64,000 bases of DNA from Chloroflexi bacterium 13_1_40CM_65_17 (GCA_001917815.1 MNES01000058.1:1-64000), one strand, 5' to 3'; counted from the first letter of the stretch, positions 7,862-15,885 are shown. The notes: a model not told the origin generated them from the letters alone. Translations and numbers: made by a program.

Positions 7862-8638
7862 GTGACTGCGCGGTCGCTGTTGCGGTTGTGGCCACTGGCC
7901 ATGCTGCCCGCGGCCTTCGCGCTCGGCTCGTGCGAGGCGCCGGGTGGCGTGTCGCCCATCTTTCCCGCCCCGGTGTCACCGAACGGCCAGGGCATCTACA
8001 ACACCTACATCGGGATCTCGATCCCCGCGATCATCATCTTCATCGGGGTCGAGCTGGCCCTGCTCTGGGTCGTCATCAGGTACCGCCGGTCGAAGCAGCC
8101 CGCCGGCTACATCCCGCCGCAGATCCACGGCAACACCAGGCTCGAATGGGCCTGGACCGCCGCCCCGCTGATCGTGGTGCTGGCCATCGCCGGCTACAGC
8201 TTCGCGGAGCTGCAGAAGGACTTTCAACCGGTCACCACCTACGACTTCGAGATCGCCGTCTCGGGGCACCAGTTCGGCTGGAGCTACACGTATCCGGAGG
8301 GCTTCACCGTCCACCAGGAGGGGACCCTCGCCGGGGACGTGACACCGTTCGTGGTGCCCGTGAACAAGCTCATTCGCCTGCGCCTGCAGGGCACCGACGT
8401 CATCCACTCGTGGTGGGTGCCGGCCATCTCAGGCAAGACCGACGCCGTCCCCGGTTACGACAACTTCACATGGCTGAAGATCGACACGGTCGGCACGTGG
8501 CGCGGCGAATGCGCCGAGCTCTGCGGCGCCGGGCACAGCACCATGCAGATCATCGTGCAGTCGATGAGCCAGTACGACTACGAACGATGGGTCCGGCAGC
8601 AGCTGGCGACGCAGAACGCCTCGCCCAAGCCAAGTTAG
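7862..8638 (+). CDS. ctaC: cytochrome c oxidase subunit II
   Basis: A 258-residue lipoprotein-type subunit II. The signal segment ends with the lipobox 'LGSC' (Cys about 24), followed by two membrane helices (about 42-65 and 88-108) and a periplasm-side cupredoxin domain. The binuclear CuA site is intact: 'GECAELCGAGHSTM' holds the two Cys, the His and the Met, and the other His lies in 'VIHSWWVPAI'. 'HQFGWSYTYP' is the usual aromatic patch for electron entry. GTG 7862 is chosen because a TATACT -10 lies 7 nt upstream and the signal peptide starts there; the longer frame covers the divergent gene. It forms an operon with ctaD and a 55-residue membrane protein. Confidence 0.95.
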   Translation: MTARSLLRLWPLAMLPAAFALGSCEAPGGVSPIFPAPVSPNGQGIYNTYIGISIPAIIIFIGVELALLWVVIRYRRSKQPAGYIPPQIHGNTRLEWAWTAAPLIVVLAIAGYSFAELQKDFQPVTTYDFEIAVSGHQFGWSYTYPEGFTVHQEGTLAGDVTPFVVPVNKLIRLRLQGTDVIHSWWVPAISGKTDAVPGYDNFTWLKIDTVGTWRGECAELCGAGHSTMQIIVQSMSQYDYERWVRQQLATQNASPKPS

Positions 8639-8650
8639 GATGGATACGTA

Positions 8651-10315
8651 GTGGCGACCACAGTTCAGGTTCTGCCCAAGCCGAAGGCGTACGACGACAC
8701 CTTCTGGAAGCCCATCACGCTGTGGCTGACGACCACCGATCACAAGCTGATCGGGATCATGTACATGGTCACCGGGCTGCTCAGCTTCATCATCGGCGGC
8801 ATCTTCGCCCTGATCATCCGGCTGCAGCTGGCGCAGCCCAACCTGTCGGTGGTCGATCACGAGACCTACAACCAGCTCATCTCAGCCCACGGGGTGACGA
8901 TGATCTTCTTCTTCGTCACGATCTTCCTGACCGGGATCGCCAACTACATGGTCCCGATCATGATCGGCGCTCGCGATATGGCGTTCCCGCGAGTGAACCT
9001 GCTCGGGTTCTGGCTCATCCCGGTGTCAATCCTTCTCTATTACGGCGGCTTCTTCACGGGCGGGGCGCTGAACGCCGGCTGGACTGGCTACGCCCCGCTG
9101 ACCGAGAAGGCCTACCAGGGGCACAGCCTCGGGGTCGACTTCTGGGCCCTGAGCATCATCGTGTGGGCGATCTCCGGGATCATGGCCTCGACCAACTTCC
9201 TGACCACGATCGTGGCGCTACGCGCACCTGGCATGAAGCTGACCCGGCTGCCACTTTTCGTGTGGGCGCAGATCTCCACCTCGATCCTGCTGCTGATCGT
9301 GGGCGCGCCGCTTGCCGCGGCGATGATCCTGGTCGAGTTCGACCGCCAGCTCGGGACGCAGTTCTTCACGACGCAGGGCCGGCCGGTGCTGTACCAGCAC
9401 CTGTTCTGGTTCTTCGGCCACCCCGAGGTCTACATCATGATCCTGCCCGGATTCGGCATGATCTCGGAGATCATCCCGGTCTTCGCGCGCAAGCCGATCT
9501 TCGGCTACATCTCGATGGTCGCGGCGCTGTTCGGGATCGTGTTCCTATCCATGACGGTGTGGGCTCATCACATGTTCACCGTCGGCATGAACACCTGGGT
9601 CGAGGGCTTCTTCATGCTCATGACGATGCTGATCGCCGTCCCGACCGGGATCAAGTTCTTCAACTGGATCGCGACCGCCTGGTGGGGATCGATCGAGTTC
9701 ACGGTGCCCATGAAGTTCGTCTTCGGCTTCCTGGCCACGTTCCTCATCGGCGGCATCACCGGGATCTACCTGGCCTCGGTGCCGGTCGACACGCAGCTGC
9801 ACCAGTCGTATTACGTGGTGGCCCACCTCCACTACGTGCTGTTCGGCGGGTCTGTCTTCACGATCTTCGCCGGGCTGTACTACTGGTTCCCGAAGATCAC
9901 CGGCCGAATGCTGAATCGCACGCTCGGAGAGTGGAACTTCTGGACGCTGTTCGTCGGCTTCAACGGGACGTTCCTGATCATGCACACGCTCGGTCTGGAA
10001 GGAATGCCGCGACGTATCGCAACCTACGCGAACCCGGCGTGGGCGGCGACCAACGCGATCATCACCGTGTCGTCGTTCCTGATCGCTTTCTCGGTGCTGC
10101 TCTTCTTCATCAACATAATCCGCAGCTGGTACGGCGGCGAGATCGCCGGCAATGATCCGTGGAAGGGCAACACGCTCGAGTGGGCGACCACGTCGCCTCC
10201 GCCGCCCTACAACTTCGCTAAGGTTCCGCCCGTGCGCAGCTTCATGCCGCTGCGCGACCTGAGAGAGGCAGGGGAGGATCCGTACGAACCTGCGCCGGTG
10301 CCGGCTCAGGTCTAG
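8651..10315 (+). CDS. ctaD: cytochrome c oxidase subunit I
   Basis: A 554-residue, twelve-helix heme-copper oxidase core subunit. The low-spin heme and CuB/heme a3 ligands are present: 'SAHGVTMIFFF' (His), 'FFGHPEVYIMILPGFG' (His-Tyr crosslink motif), 'VWAHHMFTVGM' (two CuB His) and 'VVAHLHYVLFG' (heme His pair). The HPEVY tyrosine places it with A-type aa3 oxidases that pump protons through D and K channels. The GTG start is 12 nt after the ctaC stop with an AGGA-type site before it. It reduces oxygen to water and pumps protons in the cytoplasmic membrane. Confidence 0.97.
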   Translation: MATTVQVLPKPKAYDDTFWKPITLWLTTTDHKLIGIMYMVTGLLSFIIGGIFALIIRLQLAQPNLSVVDHETYNQLISAHGVTMIFFFVTIFLTGIANYMVPIMIGARDMAFPRVNLLGFWLIPVSILLYYGGFFTGGALNAGWTGYAPLTEKAYQGHSLGVDFWALSIIVWAISGIMASTNFLTTIVALRAPGMKLTRLPLFVWAQISTSILLLIVGAPLAAAMILVEFDRQLGTQFFTTQGRPVLYQHLFWFFGHPEVYIMILPGFGMISEIIPVFARKPIFGYISMVAALFGIVFLSMTVWAHHMFTVGMNTWVEGFFMLMTMLIAVPTGIKFFNWIATAWWGSIEFTVPMKFVFGFLATFLIGGITGIYLASVPVDTQLHQSYYVVAHLHYVLFGGSVFTIFAGLYYWFPKITGRMLNRTLGEWNFWTLFVGFNGTFLIMHTLGLEGMPRRIATYANPAWAATNAIITVSSFLIAFSVLLFFINIIRSWYGGEIAGNDPWKGNTLEWATTSPPPPYNFAKVPPVRSFMPLRDLREAGEDPYEPAPVPAQV

Positions 10316-10319
10316 CGCG

Positions 10320-10487
10320 ATGCTGCTCGCCGGTGAATGGGTCACCGCCTGGCTCGCGATGAGCATCACGTTCCTCGTTGGGCTCCTCGGTGTCACGGGG
10401 CTGGGCTGGTACGTGCTGCACGAGGACAGCATCAACCGCGCCTCCGAAGACACCGGAGAAGCCGAGTCCCAGGAAGGCGGGCACTAG
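10320..10487 (+). CDS. small single-helix membrane protein after ctaD
   Basis: A 55-residue reading frame starting 4 nt after the ctaD stop codon. It begins 'MLLAGEWVTAWLAMSI', has one hydrophobic helix (about residues 8-33) and ends in a charged acidic tail with Glu, Asp and Gly residues. Spacing and size suggest a small accessory subunit of the oxidase, like the tiny subunits found in other aa3 complexes. No family was recognised. The next gene starts 44 bp later with its own promoter. Confidence 0.6.
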   Translation: MLLAGEWVTAWLAMSITFLVGLLGVTGLGWYVLHEDSINRASEDTGEAESQEGGH

Positions 10488-10519
10488 CGAGCCCGGGTAG
10501 GCGGTAGCCCTGTGCCCGT

Positions 10520-10531
10520 TACGCTAGAGAC
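10520..10531 (+). promoter_or_regulatory. -10 element of the MarP-like protease gene
   Basis: TACGCT (TAnnnT) at 10520-10525 ends 6 nt before the proposed CTG start at 10532, the spacing seen at other leaderless genes in this window. Confidence 0.4.
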
Positions 10532-11716
10532 CTGAACCCGAACCTGATCGACCTGGCGATCGTGGTCGCCACCGGGATCGGCCTGGTGAACGGCTACCGC
10601 CGAGGCTTCTGGCTCTCACTAGCCCAGTACGTCGGCCTCGTCGTCGGCGTTGTGCTCGGCGCCACGGCGGCGGGCCCGCTCCTCGACTACATCGGGATCC
10701 ACAACCCGGTCGCGCGCCCGCTCGGTGCCGTGCTTGTCCTGGTCATCGGCGGCAGCCTCGGGTCGAGCCTGGGCTTTGCCGCCGGCGAGCCGATCCGCCG
10801 CAAGATCCTGCGCCAGGGCCTGCACACGACGCCTGATTCGATCGGGGGCGCATTGCTGTCGGCGATCGCGGTTCTCACCATGTGCTGGTTTCTGGGCCTG
10901 AGCTTTTCTCGCGGCCCCAGCCAGGAGGTCGCGCAGCTTATCCAGCGCTCGACAGTCCTGCGAACCCTCGACGCGTTCGCTCCACGCCCGCCCGCGTTTC
11001 TCGCGCGCGTCCAGGGCATCCTGTCAGGGGTCACGTTCCCGCCGGTGTTCGCGGGGCTCGAACCCACTCTGCCCGCCCCACTCCCAATCCCGGCGTCGGT
11101 CGACACACCTGGTGTGAAGCACGCGTCGCAGCTGGTGGTCAAGGTGACCGGCACCGGGTGCGGCGGATTGGTGACGGGTAGCGGATTTCCGATCGGCAGC
11201 GGCTATGTGGTGACCAACGCCCACGTCGTATCTGGAACGGGCACCCATCGAGTCGAAACGGCAGGCGGGATCGTCATGAGGTCCGAAGTCGTTTATTTCG
11301 ACCCCGACCGCGACGTGGCGCTCCTCTATGTGCCGGATTACGCCAGCGCGGCTCTCGACCTGGCCCCGGCGGAGCGCGGTACGAAGGGGGCGGTGATCGG
11401 CTACCCGGGCGGCGGAGGGGAGTCGGTGCAGCCGGCGGTCGTCGACGGCGCCGTCGAGGCGGCGGGCCGCGATATCTACAACCAGAAACCCGTGACGCGC
11501 GAGATTTTCGTGATCCAGGCGCAGGTCAGGCCCGGGAACTCGGGAGGTCCGCTGGTCGACCTGCAGGGTCAGGTGCTGGGGATCGTGTTCGCGACCTCGG
11601 CAAGCGAGCCCGACCAGGCCTACGCGCTCACCGAAGGCGAGGTCACGTCAGCAGTTCAGAAGGCCCACAGCAGTCAATCGCCGATCGACACGAGCCATAT
11701 GCAGTGCGCGGCTTGA
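10532..11716 (+). CDS. marP: MarP-like membrane serine protease (CvpA domain plus trypsin-like domain)
   Basis: About 394 residues. The first 160 form a four-helix CvpA-type membrane domain ('NGYRRGFW' after helix 1). A chymotrypsin-fold protease domain follows with a full triad: His231 in 'TNAHVV', Asp261 in 'DRDVALL' and Ser337 in 'GNSGGP'. This is the arrangement of mycobacterial MarP, a periplasmic protease needed for acid and oxidative stress tolerance. Cysteines near the start of the protease domain ('GTGCGGL') and at the C-terminus ('MQCAA') could pair. The usual CvpA start 'NLIDLAIV' is encoded upstream of the first GTG (10562), so I place the start at CTG 10532, 6 nt after a TACGCT -10 box. 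GTG 10562 would cut into the first helix. Confidence 0.85.
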   Translation: MNPNLIDLAIVVATGIGLVNGYRRGFWLSLAQYVGLVVGVVLGATAAGPLLDYIGIHNPVARPLGAVLVLVIGGSLGSSLGFAAGEPIRRKILRQGLHTTPDSIGGALLSAIAVLTMCWFLGLSFSRGPSQEVAQLIQRSTVLRTLDAFAPRPPAFLARVQGILSGVTFPPVFAGLEPTLPAPLPIPASVDTPGVKHASQLVVKVTGTGCGGLVTGSGFPIGSGYVVTNAHVVSGTGTHRVETAGGIVMRSEVVYFDPDRDVALLYVPDYASAALDLAPAERGTKGAVIGYPGGGGESVQPAVVDGAVEAAGRDIYNQKPVTREIFVIQAQVRPGNSGGPLVDLQGQVLGIVFATSASEPDQAYALTEGEVTSAVQKAHSSQSPIDTSHMQCAA

Positions 11717-11718
11717 AT

Positions 11719-11779
11719 GCTCCCCGCCGTGCGGGGAGCTTCGGCCGCGCCGCGCAGCGGCGCCGCCGGTGAGGGGAGG
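11719..11779. repeat. double-hairpin repeat copy A
   Basis: GCTCCCCGC/GCGGGGAGC (11719-11727, 11731-11739), then TTCGGC, then GCGCCGC/GCGGCGC (11747-11753, 11757-11763), then GTGAGGGGAGG. It fills the gap between the convergent marP and Trm112-like genes and may act as terminator. It is closest to copy F at 34980. Confidence 0.75.
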
Positions 11780-11788
11780 AGCACTGAC

Positions 11789-11965
11789 TTAGGCGGTTGA
11801 TCCGCTCTCCGGCTTCCCCTCTTCGATGAGCAGCACCGGGATGCCGTCGACGATGGGATAGAGAACCTTGCACTGCGGGCAGCGAAGGTGATCCGGCTCC
11901 TTCAGCTCCAGCTTGGTGTGGCACTTGGGGCACGCGAGAATCTCGAGCAGTTCTTGAGAGATCAC
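11789..11965 (-). CDS. Trm112-like zinc-ribbon protein
   Basis: A 58-residue protein whose sequence 'LLEILACPKCHTKLEL' and 'LRCPQCKVLYPIVDGIPVLL' is the classic Trm112/YcaR pattern with two CxxC pairs binding one zinc. Members activate methyltransferases by binding them, or act as small RNA- or protein-binding partners. The GTG at 11965 is preceded at 6 nt by TACCAT, so the mRNA is probably leaderless. It diverges from the membrane protein gene at 11992 with only 26 bp between the two start codons. Confidence 0.9.
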   Translation of the reverse strand: MISQELLEILACPKCHTKLELKEPDHLRCPQCKVLYPIVDGIPVLLIEEGKPESGSTA

Positions 11966-11971
11966 GCACCC

Positions 11972-11984
11972 ATGGTAGTACCGT
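11972..11984. promoter_or_regulatory. back-to-back -10 elements of two divergent leaderless genes
   Basis: On the minus strand TACCAT (11977-11972) lies 6 nt before GTG 11965. On the plus strand TACCGT (11979-11984) lies 7 nt before GTG 11992. The two boxes are separated by one base pair, so RNA polymerase cannot occupy both at once. Confidence 0.6.
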
Positions 11985-11991
11985 TCGGCCC

Positions 11992-12402
11992 GTGATCCTC
12001 CGGCGCCTCTACCTCTACCTCGTCAGCATTGCCGCGCTCGCGGTGCTGGCGTTTGGACTGTCGGCGCTCGGACAGACGCTCCTCGTGTTCGCCCTCAACT
12101 CACCGGACGCCCAGAGCAACCGGACGTCGCTGGCGGGTTATTCGGCCGCGGTGGTGGTGGCGGTGGCGGTCGGCATCTATCACTTCCGAGTTCTCAGATC
12201 CGACGCGGCCGCGCGGCCGGCCAGGATCGCACCGGCCCCGGTCTTGATACTTCCAGCCGAGCCGACCGGCTTAACGCCGGCGCTGGAAGGCGACACGGGC
12301 CGGCATTTCGAGCTGTCGGTCCTCGGCGCGACTGAGGACGACGTGCACCAGGCGCTGGCGAATCTTCCACCGCAGGCGAGCTATAAGCTCAGGGTCAAGT
12401 GA
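11992..12402 (+). CDS. small membrane protein with DUF5671-like N-terminus
   Basis: A 136-residue protein with two membrane helices in the first 65 residues ('RRLYLYLVSIAALAVLAFGLSAL' and 'AGYSAAVVVAVAVGIYHFRVLR'). This resembles the two-helix DUF5671 module of uncharacterised membrane proteins. A soluble C-terminal part of about 60 residues ends in 'PQASYKLRVK'. No catalytic residues can be named. The stop overlaps the start of the nitroreductase gene, so the two are probably co-expressed. Confidence 0.6.
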   Translation: MILRRLYLYLVSIAALAVLAFGLSALGQTLLVFALNSPDAQSNRTSLAGYSAAVVVAVAVGIYHFRVLRSDAAARPARIAPAPVLILPAEPTGLTPALEGDTGRHFELSVLGATEDDVHQALANLPPQASYKLRVK

Positions 12403-13037
12403 TGGAGTTACACAAGGTACTGACCACGACCCGCGCCGTGCGGAAGCGACTCGACTTCGACCGCCCGGTCTCGCGCGAGATGCTGCTCGAGTGCATCGAG
12501 GTCGCCGTCCAGGCGCCGACCGGCAGCAATTCGCAAGGGTGGCAGTGGATGATCGTGACCGACCCGGAGAAAAAGCGCGTCATCGGCGATCTGTACCGGA
12601 AGTCGTGGTACCCCTATGCCGCCAGCAAAGGCCCGCAATACGCGGAGGGCGACCCGCGCCGCAAGCAGATGCCGAAAGTCGCGTCTTCGGCGCAGTACCT
12701 CGCCGAACGCATGCACGAGGTACCGACGATGGTCATCCCGTGCATAAGAGGCCGCGTCGACCGTCCTGGCGTGACCAACCTGGAGATCGCCGGACTATAC
12801 GGCTCGATCCTGCCGGCCGCGTGGAGCTTCATGCTGGCCGCCCGCGCGCGCGGTCTCGGCACGGCGTGGACGACGCTGCACCTCAAGTACGAGCGAGAGG
12901 TGGCAGAGCTTCTCGGCATTCCTTTCGAGCGGTACACGCAAGCGGCCCTGATCACGGTCGGTTTCCACGACGGCGGCGAGTTCAAGCCTGCGGAGCGAAT
13001 CCCGCTCGAACCGATCGTCCACTGGGACACCTGGTGA
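12402..13037 (+). CDS. nitroreductase family protein
   Basis: A 211-residue protein of the FMN-dependent nitroreductase fold. 'LTTTRAVRKRLDFDRPV' is the N-terminal FMN-phosphate motif (usually RRS/TIRxF), 'APTGSNSQGWQWMIV' is the FMN-binding loop, and 'RARGLGTAWTTL' is the second FMN contact. The family reduces nitro groups, quinones or flavins with NAD(P)H, so the physiological substrate is open. ATG 12402 overlaps the upstream stop (ATGA-type coupling); GTG 12399 would add one residue. The stop overlaps the GTG of the DUF1684 gene. Confidence 0.9.
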   Translation: MELHKVLTTTRAVRKRLDFDRPVSREMLLECIEVAVQAPTGSNSQGWQWMIVTDPEKKRVIGDLYRKSWYPYAASKGPQYAEGDPRRKQMPKVASSAQYLAERMHEVPTMVIPCIRGRVDRPGVTNLEIAGLYGSILPAAWSFMLAARARGLGTAWTTLHLKYEREVAELLGIPFERYTQAALITVGFHDGGEFKPAERIPLEPIVHWDTW

Positions 13038-13660
13038 GTAGTGACCCCCAACGCCTGCTCGACCTGGTCGATTGGCGCCGAAGGGTTGGCGACCTTTATC
13101 GAACCGGCGGCCCCGACGCGCTGCAGAGGTTCAGGGAGGGCCGCGACGAGCTGTTCAAAACCCACCCCCAGTCGCCGATCGAGCCCGATGAGCGGGCTTC
13201 GTTCACCGGCCTTCACTACTTCCCGGAGGATCCTGCGTATCGGGTCCATGCACGGATGGAAGCCGGCGACGGATCCGAGCTGGTCATCGACACCGGCGGC
13301 GAGGATGGCGCGATCCGCTACCGCAGGGCTGGTCAGCTGAACTTTCAACTGGCGGGTCAGCCGTGCCGGCTGACGGTGCTCAGCCTTGTTCAATACGCCG
13401 GTGGGCTCTTCGTGCCCTTCAAAGACCTCACCGCACCCCATCAGACATACGGCGCCGGACGCTACCTGTTCGACACCGCTAAGAACACGGACGGCCTCGT
13501 GCTGGAGATCACGCCGGGTTCATCCGAGGTCGTTCTCGATTTCAACTACGCCTACAACGCTTCGTGTGCATATAGCCCGCGTTGGGCATGCCCCCTCGCG
13601 CCGCCAGAAAACTTCCTCCGCGTTCCGGTTACGGCCGGGGAGAAGAATTACAAAAGCTAG
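13034..13660 (+). CDS. DUF1684 family protein
   Basis: A 208-residue protein matching DUF1684 throughout: 'RFREGRDELFKTHPQSPI', 'FTGLHYFPEDPAYRV', 'LFVPFKDLTAPHQTYGAGRYL', 'VLDFNYAYNASCAYSPRWACPLAPPENFLRVPV'. Conserved His, Tyr, Asp and two Cys residues suggest an enzyme, but no reaction is established. Translation is coupled to the nitroreductase by a GTGA overlap. The stop TAG shares the tetranucleotide CTAG (13657-13660) with the stop of the convergent oxidoreductase gene. Confidence 0.9.
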   Translation: MSSDPQRLLDLVDWRRRVGDLYRTGGPDALQRFREGRDELFKTHPQSPIEPDERASFTGLHYFPEDPAYRVHARMEAGDGSELVIDTGGEDGAIRYRRAGQLNFQLAGQPCRLTVLSLVQYAGGLFVPFKDLTAPHQTYGAGRYLFDTAKNTDGLVLEITPGSSEVVLDFNYAYNASCAYSPRWACPLAPPENFLRVPVTAGEKNYKS

Positions 13661-14613
13661 ACGGGTACTGCGCTGCCTCGCACGACTTTGATCAGCTCGC
13701 CCGCGAGCGCGATCGACTCCTTCGTCTGCAGCACATTGTTGTTGAAGGTGAACCCGCCGAATCCTGCGTCCATGTATTGGCCGAGCACCTCAGCGGCCTG
13801 GGGCACGTTCACGGTTATCGCCATGGCGCGTCGTTCCGGGGTCATGCCGTCCATCAGGGCTTTGGCATCCTTCTCGTTTTCGGCGAGCACAAGGGTTAGA
13901 CCGACGGTCAGCAGCACCTCAGAAGGATCCCGGTTGACCGCCGCGCAGTGCTCCTCGAAGACCTTCTTCTTTCGCTTCAGGTCCTCGAGGTTGCCACCAA
14001 ACCAATGCCCGATATCGCCATGCTCGGCAAGAAGCCGCAATGTCCGCCGTTCGCCGCCGCCGCCGACCAGGATCTTCGGACCCCCCGGCTGCACAGGGCG
14101 TGGGACGTTGAGGGCGCGATTGATCCGGTAGTACGTGCCTTCGAATGACGGCCGGTCCTGGGTGAACATCAGCTTCGCGATCGTCAGCGCTTCCCCGAGG
14201 CGGTCCATGCGCTGGGCGATGGGCGGAAACTCGAAGCCATAGCCCATGTGCTCGTCTTCATTCCATGCGGCGCCGATGCCCAGGATGGCGCGGCCTTTGG
14301 AAATGACGTCGAGAGTGGTCACCATCTTGGCCAGCAATGCGGGGTTGCGATAGGTGACTCCGGTCACGAGCGTTCCGAGCTTGACTCGCGAAGTCTGCGT
14401 CGCCAGCGCGGACAGCGTCGTGTACGCCTCCATCATCGGTTCCGTCTCGGGACCTATCCCACGTATCTGATAGAAGTGGTCCATCACAGTGATGAGGTCG
14501 AAGCCGGCGTCTTCTGCCGCCTTCGCGTTGTCGACCACGCTATCGAACAGGCGGTCGTTGGGTACACCGGGAAACGTGAAGGTGGGCATGTGAAAGCCGA
14601 AGAAAGCAGCCAT
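13657..14613 (-). CDS. LLM-class F420-dependent oxidoreductase
   Basis: About 318 residues of the luciferase-like TIM-barrel family. 'GFHMPTFTF' opens the barrel. 'TVMDHFYQI', 'VKLGTLVTGVTYRNPALLAKMVTTLDVIS', 'RAILGIGAAWNEDEH' and 'PKILVGGGGERRTLRL' are typical of F420-dependent members (the cis-peptide bulge and the phosphate-binding GGGGER). It should transfer a hydride between F420 and an unknown substrate, which implies that the organism makes F420. The ATG at 14613 gives the usual short N-terminus. ATGs at 14655 and 14697 would overlap the divergent small membrane gene. Confidence 0.85.
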   Translation of the reverse strand: MAAFFGFHMPTFTFPGVPNDRLFDSVVDNAKAAEDAGFDLITVMDHFYQIRGIGPETEPMMEAYTTLSALATQTSRVKLGTLVTGVTYRNPALLAKMVTTLDVISKGRAILGIGAAWNEDEHMGYGFEFPPIAQRMDRLGEALTIAKLMFTQDRPSFEGTYYRINRALNVPRPVQPGGPKILVGGGGERRTLRLLAEHGDIGHWFGGNLEDLKRKKKVFEEHCAAVNRDPSEVLLTVGLTLVLAENEKDAKALMDGMTPERRAMAITVNVPQAAEVLGQYMDAGFGGFTFNNNVLQTKESIALAGELIKVVRGSAVPV

Positions 14614-14653
14614 GAATGCATAAACAGGGCCCCAAGTCCCAACATTCCGGGTC

Positions 14654-14851
14654 ATGAAGTGGTCCACCACCGCCGGCGTGGCCGCGGCGCTGGCCATCCT
14701 TGCTTATGGAACGGTCCTGGTCTTCCTTGCCTTCGACCGCAACTCCCACTCGGCCAGCGACACGATCCGCCCCTTCGTCATCACGATGGGCCCGGTCTGG
14801 GTGCTGGCAATCTGGAGCGCCGTATCGCTGCTTCGCGGGCGCCATAGATAG
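14654..14851 (+). CDS. small two-helix membrane protein
   Basis: A 65-residue frame with two hydrophobic helices (about 5-27 and 40-60) joined by a short polar loop 'DRNSHSASDT' and a basic C-terminus 'RGRHR'. It starts 41 bp from the divergent oxidoreductase and ends 5 bp before the LysR gene. No family was recognised. Codon use and the clean hydrophobic pattern make it plausible, but it could be a chance frame. Confidence 0.45.
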   Translation: MKWSTTAGVAAALAILAYGTVLVFLAFDRNSHSASDTIRPFVITMGPVWVLAIWSAVSLLRGRHR

Positions 14852-14856
14852 AATTT

Positions 14857-15792
14857 GTGGCCACGGCCGTGGCCATAGACGAATCACGTAACGGCAAGGT
14901 CAACTCGCTGCAGCTGGTCCAGGTGGAAGGATTCCTGGAGGTGGCGCGCCGAGGCAGCGTTAGCCGCGCCGCCGAGGCGCTGTTCATCACCCAGCCGACC
15001 CTCACCGCGCGCCTGCACGGGCTGGAGCGGGAGCTGGGCACCCCGCTGTTCCTACGGACGCCGCATGGAATGCGGCTGACGGATGCCGGGAAGGCATGGG
15101 TTCCGTACGCGGAGCGCGCTTTGCGCGCGTTAGCCGAAGGGCGAGATGCGCTCGAACAGGTGAAGTCGGCATCGGCCGGCCACCTGGTGATTGCGGCGGC
15201 ACCTGCCGTCAGCACCTACCTCCTGCCGCAGCTTCTGGAGAAATTCGTCGCCACACACCCTCGCGTCGAGGTGTCGGTGCGCACCGGCCACTCGGAGGAC
15301 ATCGTGGAGCTTGTCCTTCGTGACGAGGTGCAGCTCGGTCTCGGTCGGGCGATCCGCCATCCTGACCTGGAGCTGCGACCGTTCCACACCGAGGAGCTGG
15401 TCCTCGTTTGCGCCCCAGACCACCCGTTCACGAAACGACGCAGCGTCGCGATGGCGGAGGTCGCCAATCAAAAGCTGATCATGTTCGATCGCACGTCCAG
15501 CTACTACGAGATCACCCAGGCCGCCTTTCTCAAGGCGGGCGCAATGCTGCGTGGCCTCATGGAGCTGGACTCGATCGAAGCCGCCAAGAAGATGGTCGAG
15601 CGCGGCCTCGGGGTGGCCCTGCTGCCGCGCACCGCCGTGGCGCGCGAGGTCGAAGGCGGGATGCTTCGCGCGGTCCGTATGAAGGACGCGCCCGCGATGC
15701 ACAACTCGATCGTCGCCTATCGCCGCCGGGATTCCGGAAAGCCAGAGGGGATCGTGGCGGCGTTCCTGGACCTGCTGAACACGATCGAATAA
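14857..15792 (+). CDS. LysR-type transcriptional regulator
   Basis: A 311-residue LysR regulator. The N-terminal winged HTH spans about residues 15-75 ('FLEVARRGSVSRAAEALFITQPTLTARLHGLERELGTPLFLR'). The effector domain spans 100-305 with the usual two Rossmann-like lobes ('HLVIAAAPAVSTYLLPQLLEKFVATHPRVEVSV'). It sits directly upstream of, and on the same strand as, the cysteine-rich peptide and isocitrate lyase genes. A perfect LysR-type dyad lies in between (15860-15876), so it probably controls them in response to a carbon metabolite. GTG 14857 is 7 nt after an ATAGAT -10-like box. Confidence 0.92.
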   Translation: MATAVAIDESRNGKVNSLQLVQVEGFLEVARRGSVSRAAEALFITQPTLTARLHGLERELGTPLFLRTPHGMRLTDAGKAWVPYAERALRALAEGRDALEQVKSASAGHLVIAAAPAVSTYLLPQLLEKFVATHPRVEVSVRTGHSEDIVELVLRDEVQLGLGRAIRHPDLELRPFHTEELVLVCAPDHPFTKRRSVAMAEVANQKLIMFDRTSSYYEITQAAFLKAGAMLRGLMELDSIEAAKKMVERGLGVALLPRTAVAREVEGGMLRAVRMKDAPAMHNSIVAYRRRDSGKPEGIVAAFLDLLNTIE

Positions 15793-15794
15793 AT

Positions 15795-15829
15795 CCCTCT
15801 CCCCCTCAGGGAGAGGGCTGGAGAGGGGC
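15795..15829. repeat. CCCTCTCC/GGAGAGGG hairpin repeat (copy B, variant)
   Basis: CCCTCTCCC and GGGAGAGGG (15795-15803, 15809-15817) form a 9-bp stem followed by CTGGAGAGGGG, directly after the lysR stop. It resembles the other hairpin repeats in layout but has a different core. It probably ends or stabilises the lysR transcript. Confidence 0.55.
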
Positions 15830-15859
15830 GTGAGTACTCCACGACCCCTATCGGTTTTA

Positions 15860-15876
15860 TTGATCATGGTGATCAA
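15860..15876. promoter_or_regulatory. LysR-type operator (TTGATCA-TGG-TGATCAA)
   Basis: A perfect 7-bp inverted repeat with a 3-bp centre in an AT-rich island, containing the T-N11-A pattern of LysR sites. Its centre lies about 55 bp upstream of the inferred transcription start at 15923, the normal place for an activating LysR site. A second palindrome, CAATTAATTG (15879-15888), adjoins the -35. Confidence 0.65.
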
Positions 15877-15885
15877 ATCAATTAA

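Noticed and set aside
7675-10155. 826-codon open frame antiparallel in phase to ctaC/ctaD
   Set aside because: Arg/His/Pro-rich translation without domains; a shadow of the oxidase genes caused by high GC at third positions.
11719-11779. Repeats as a CRISPR array
   Set aside because: Copies are kilobases apart, carry internal hairpins and have no spacer-repeat periodicity. No cas genes are present.
14614-14697. Longer start of the F420-type oxidoreductase at 14697
   Set aside because: It overlaps the divergent small membrane gene, and the extra residues are outside the barrel.
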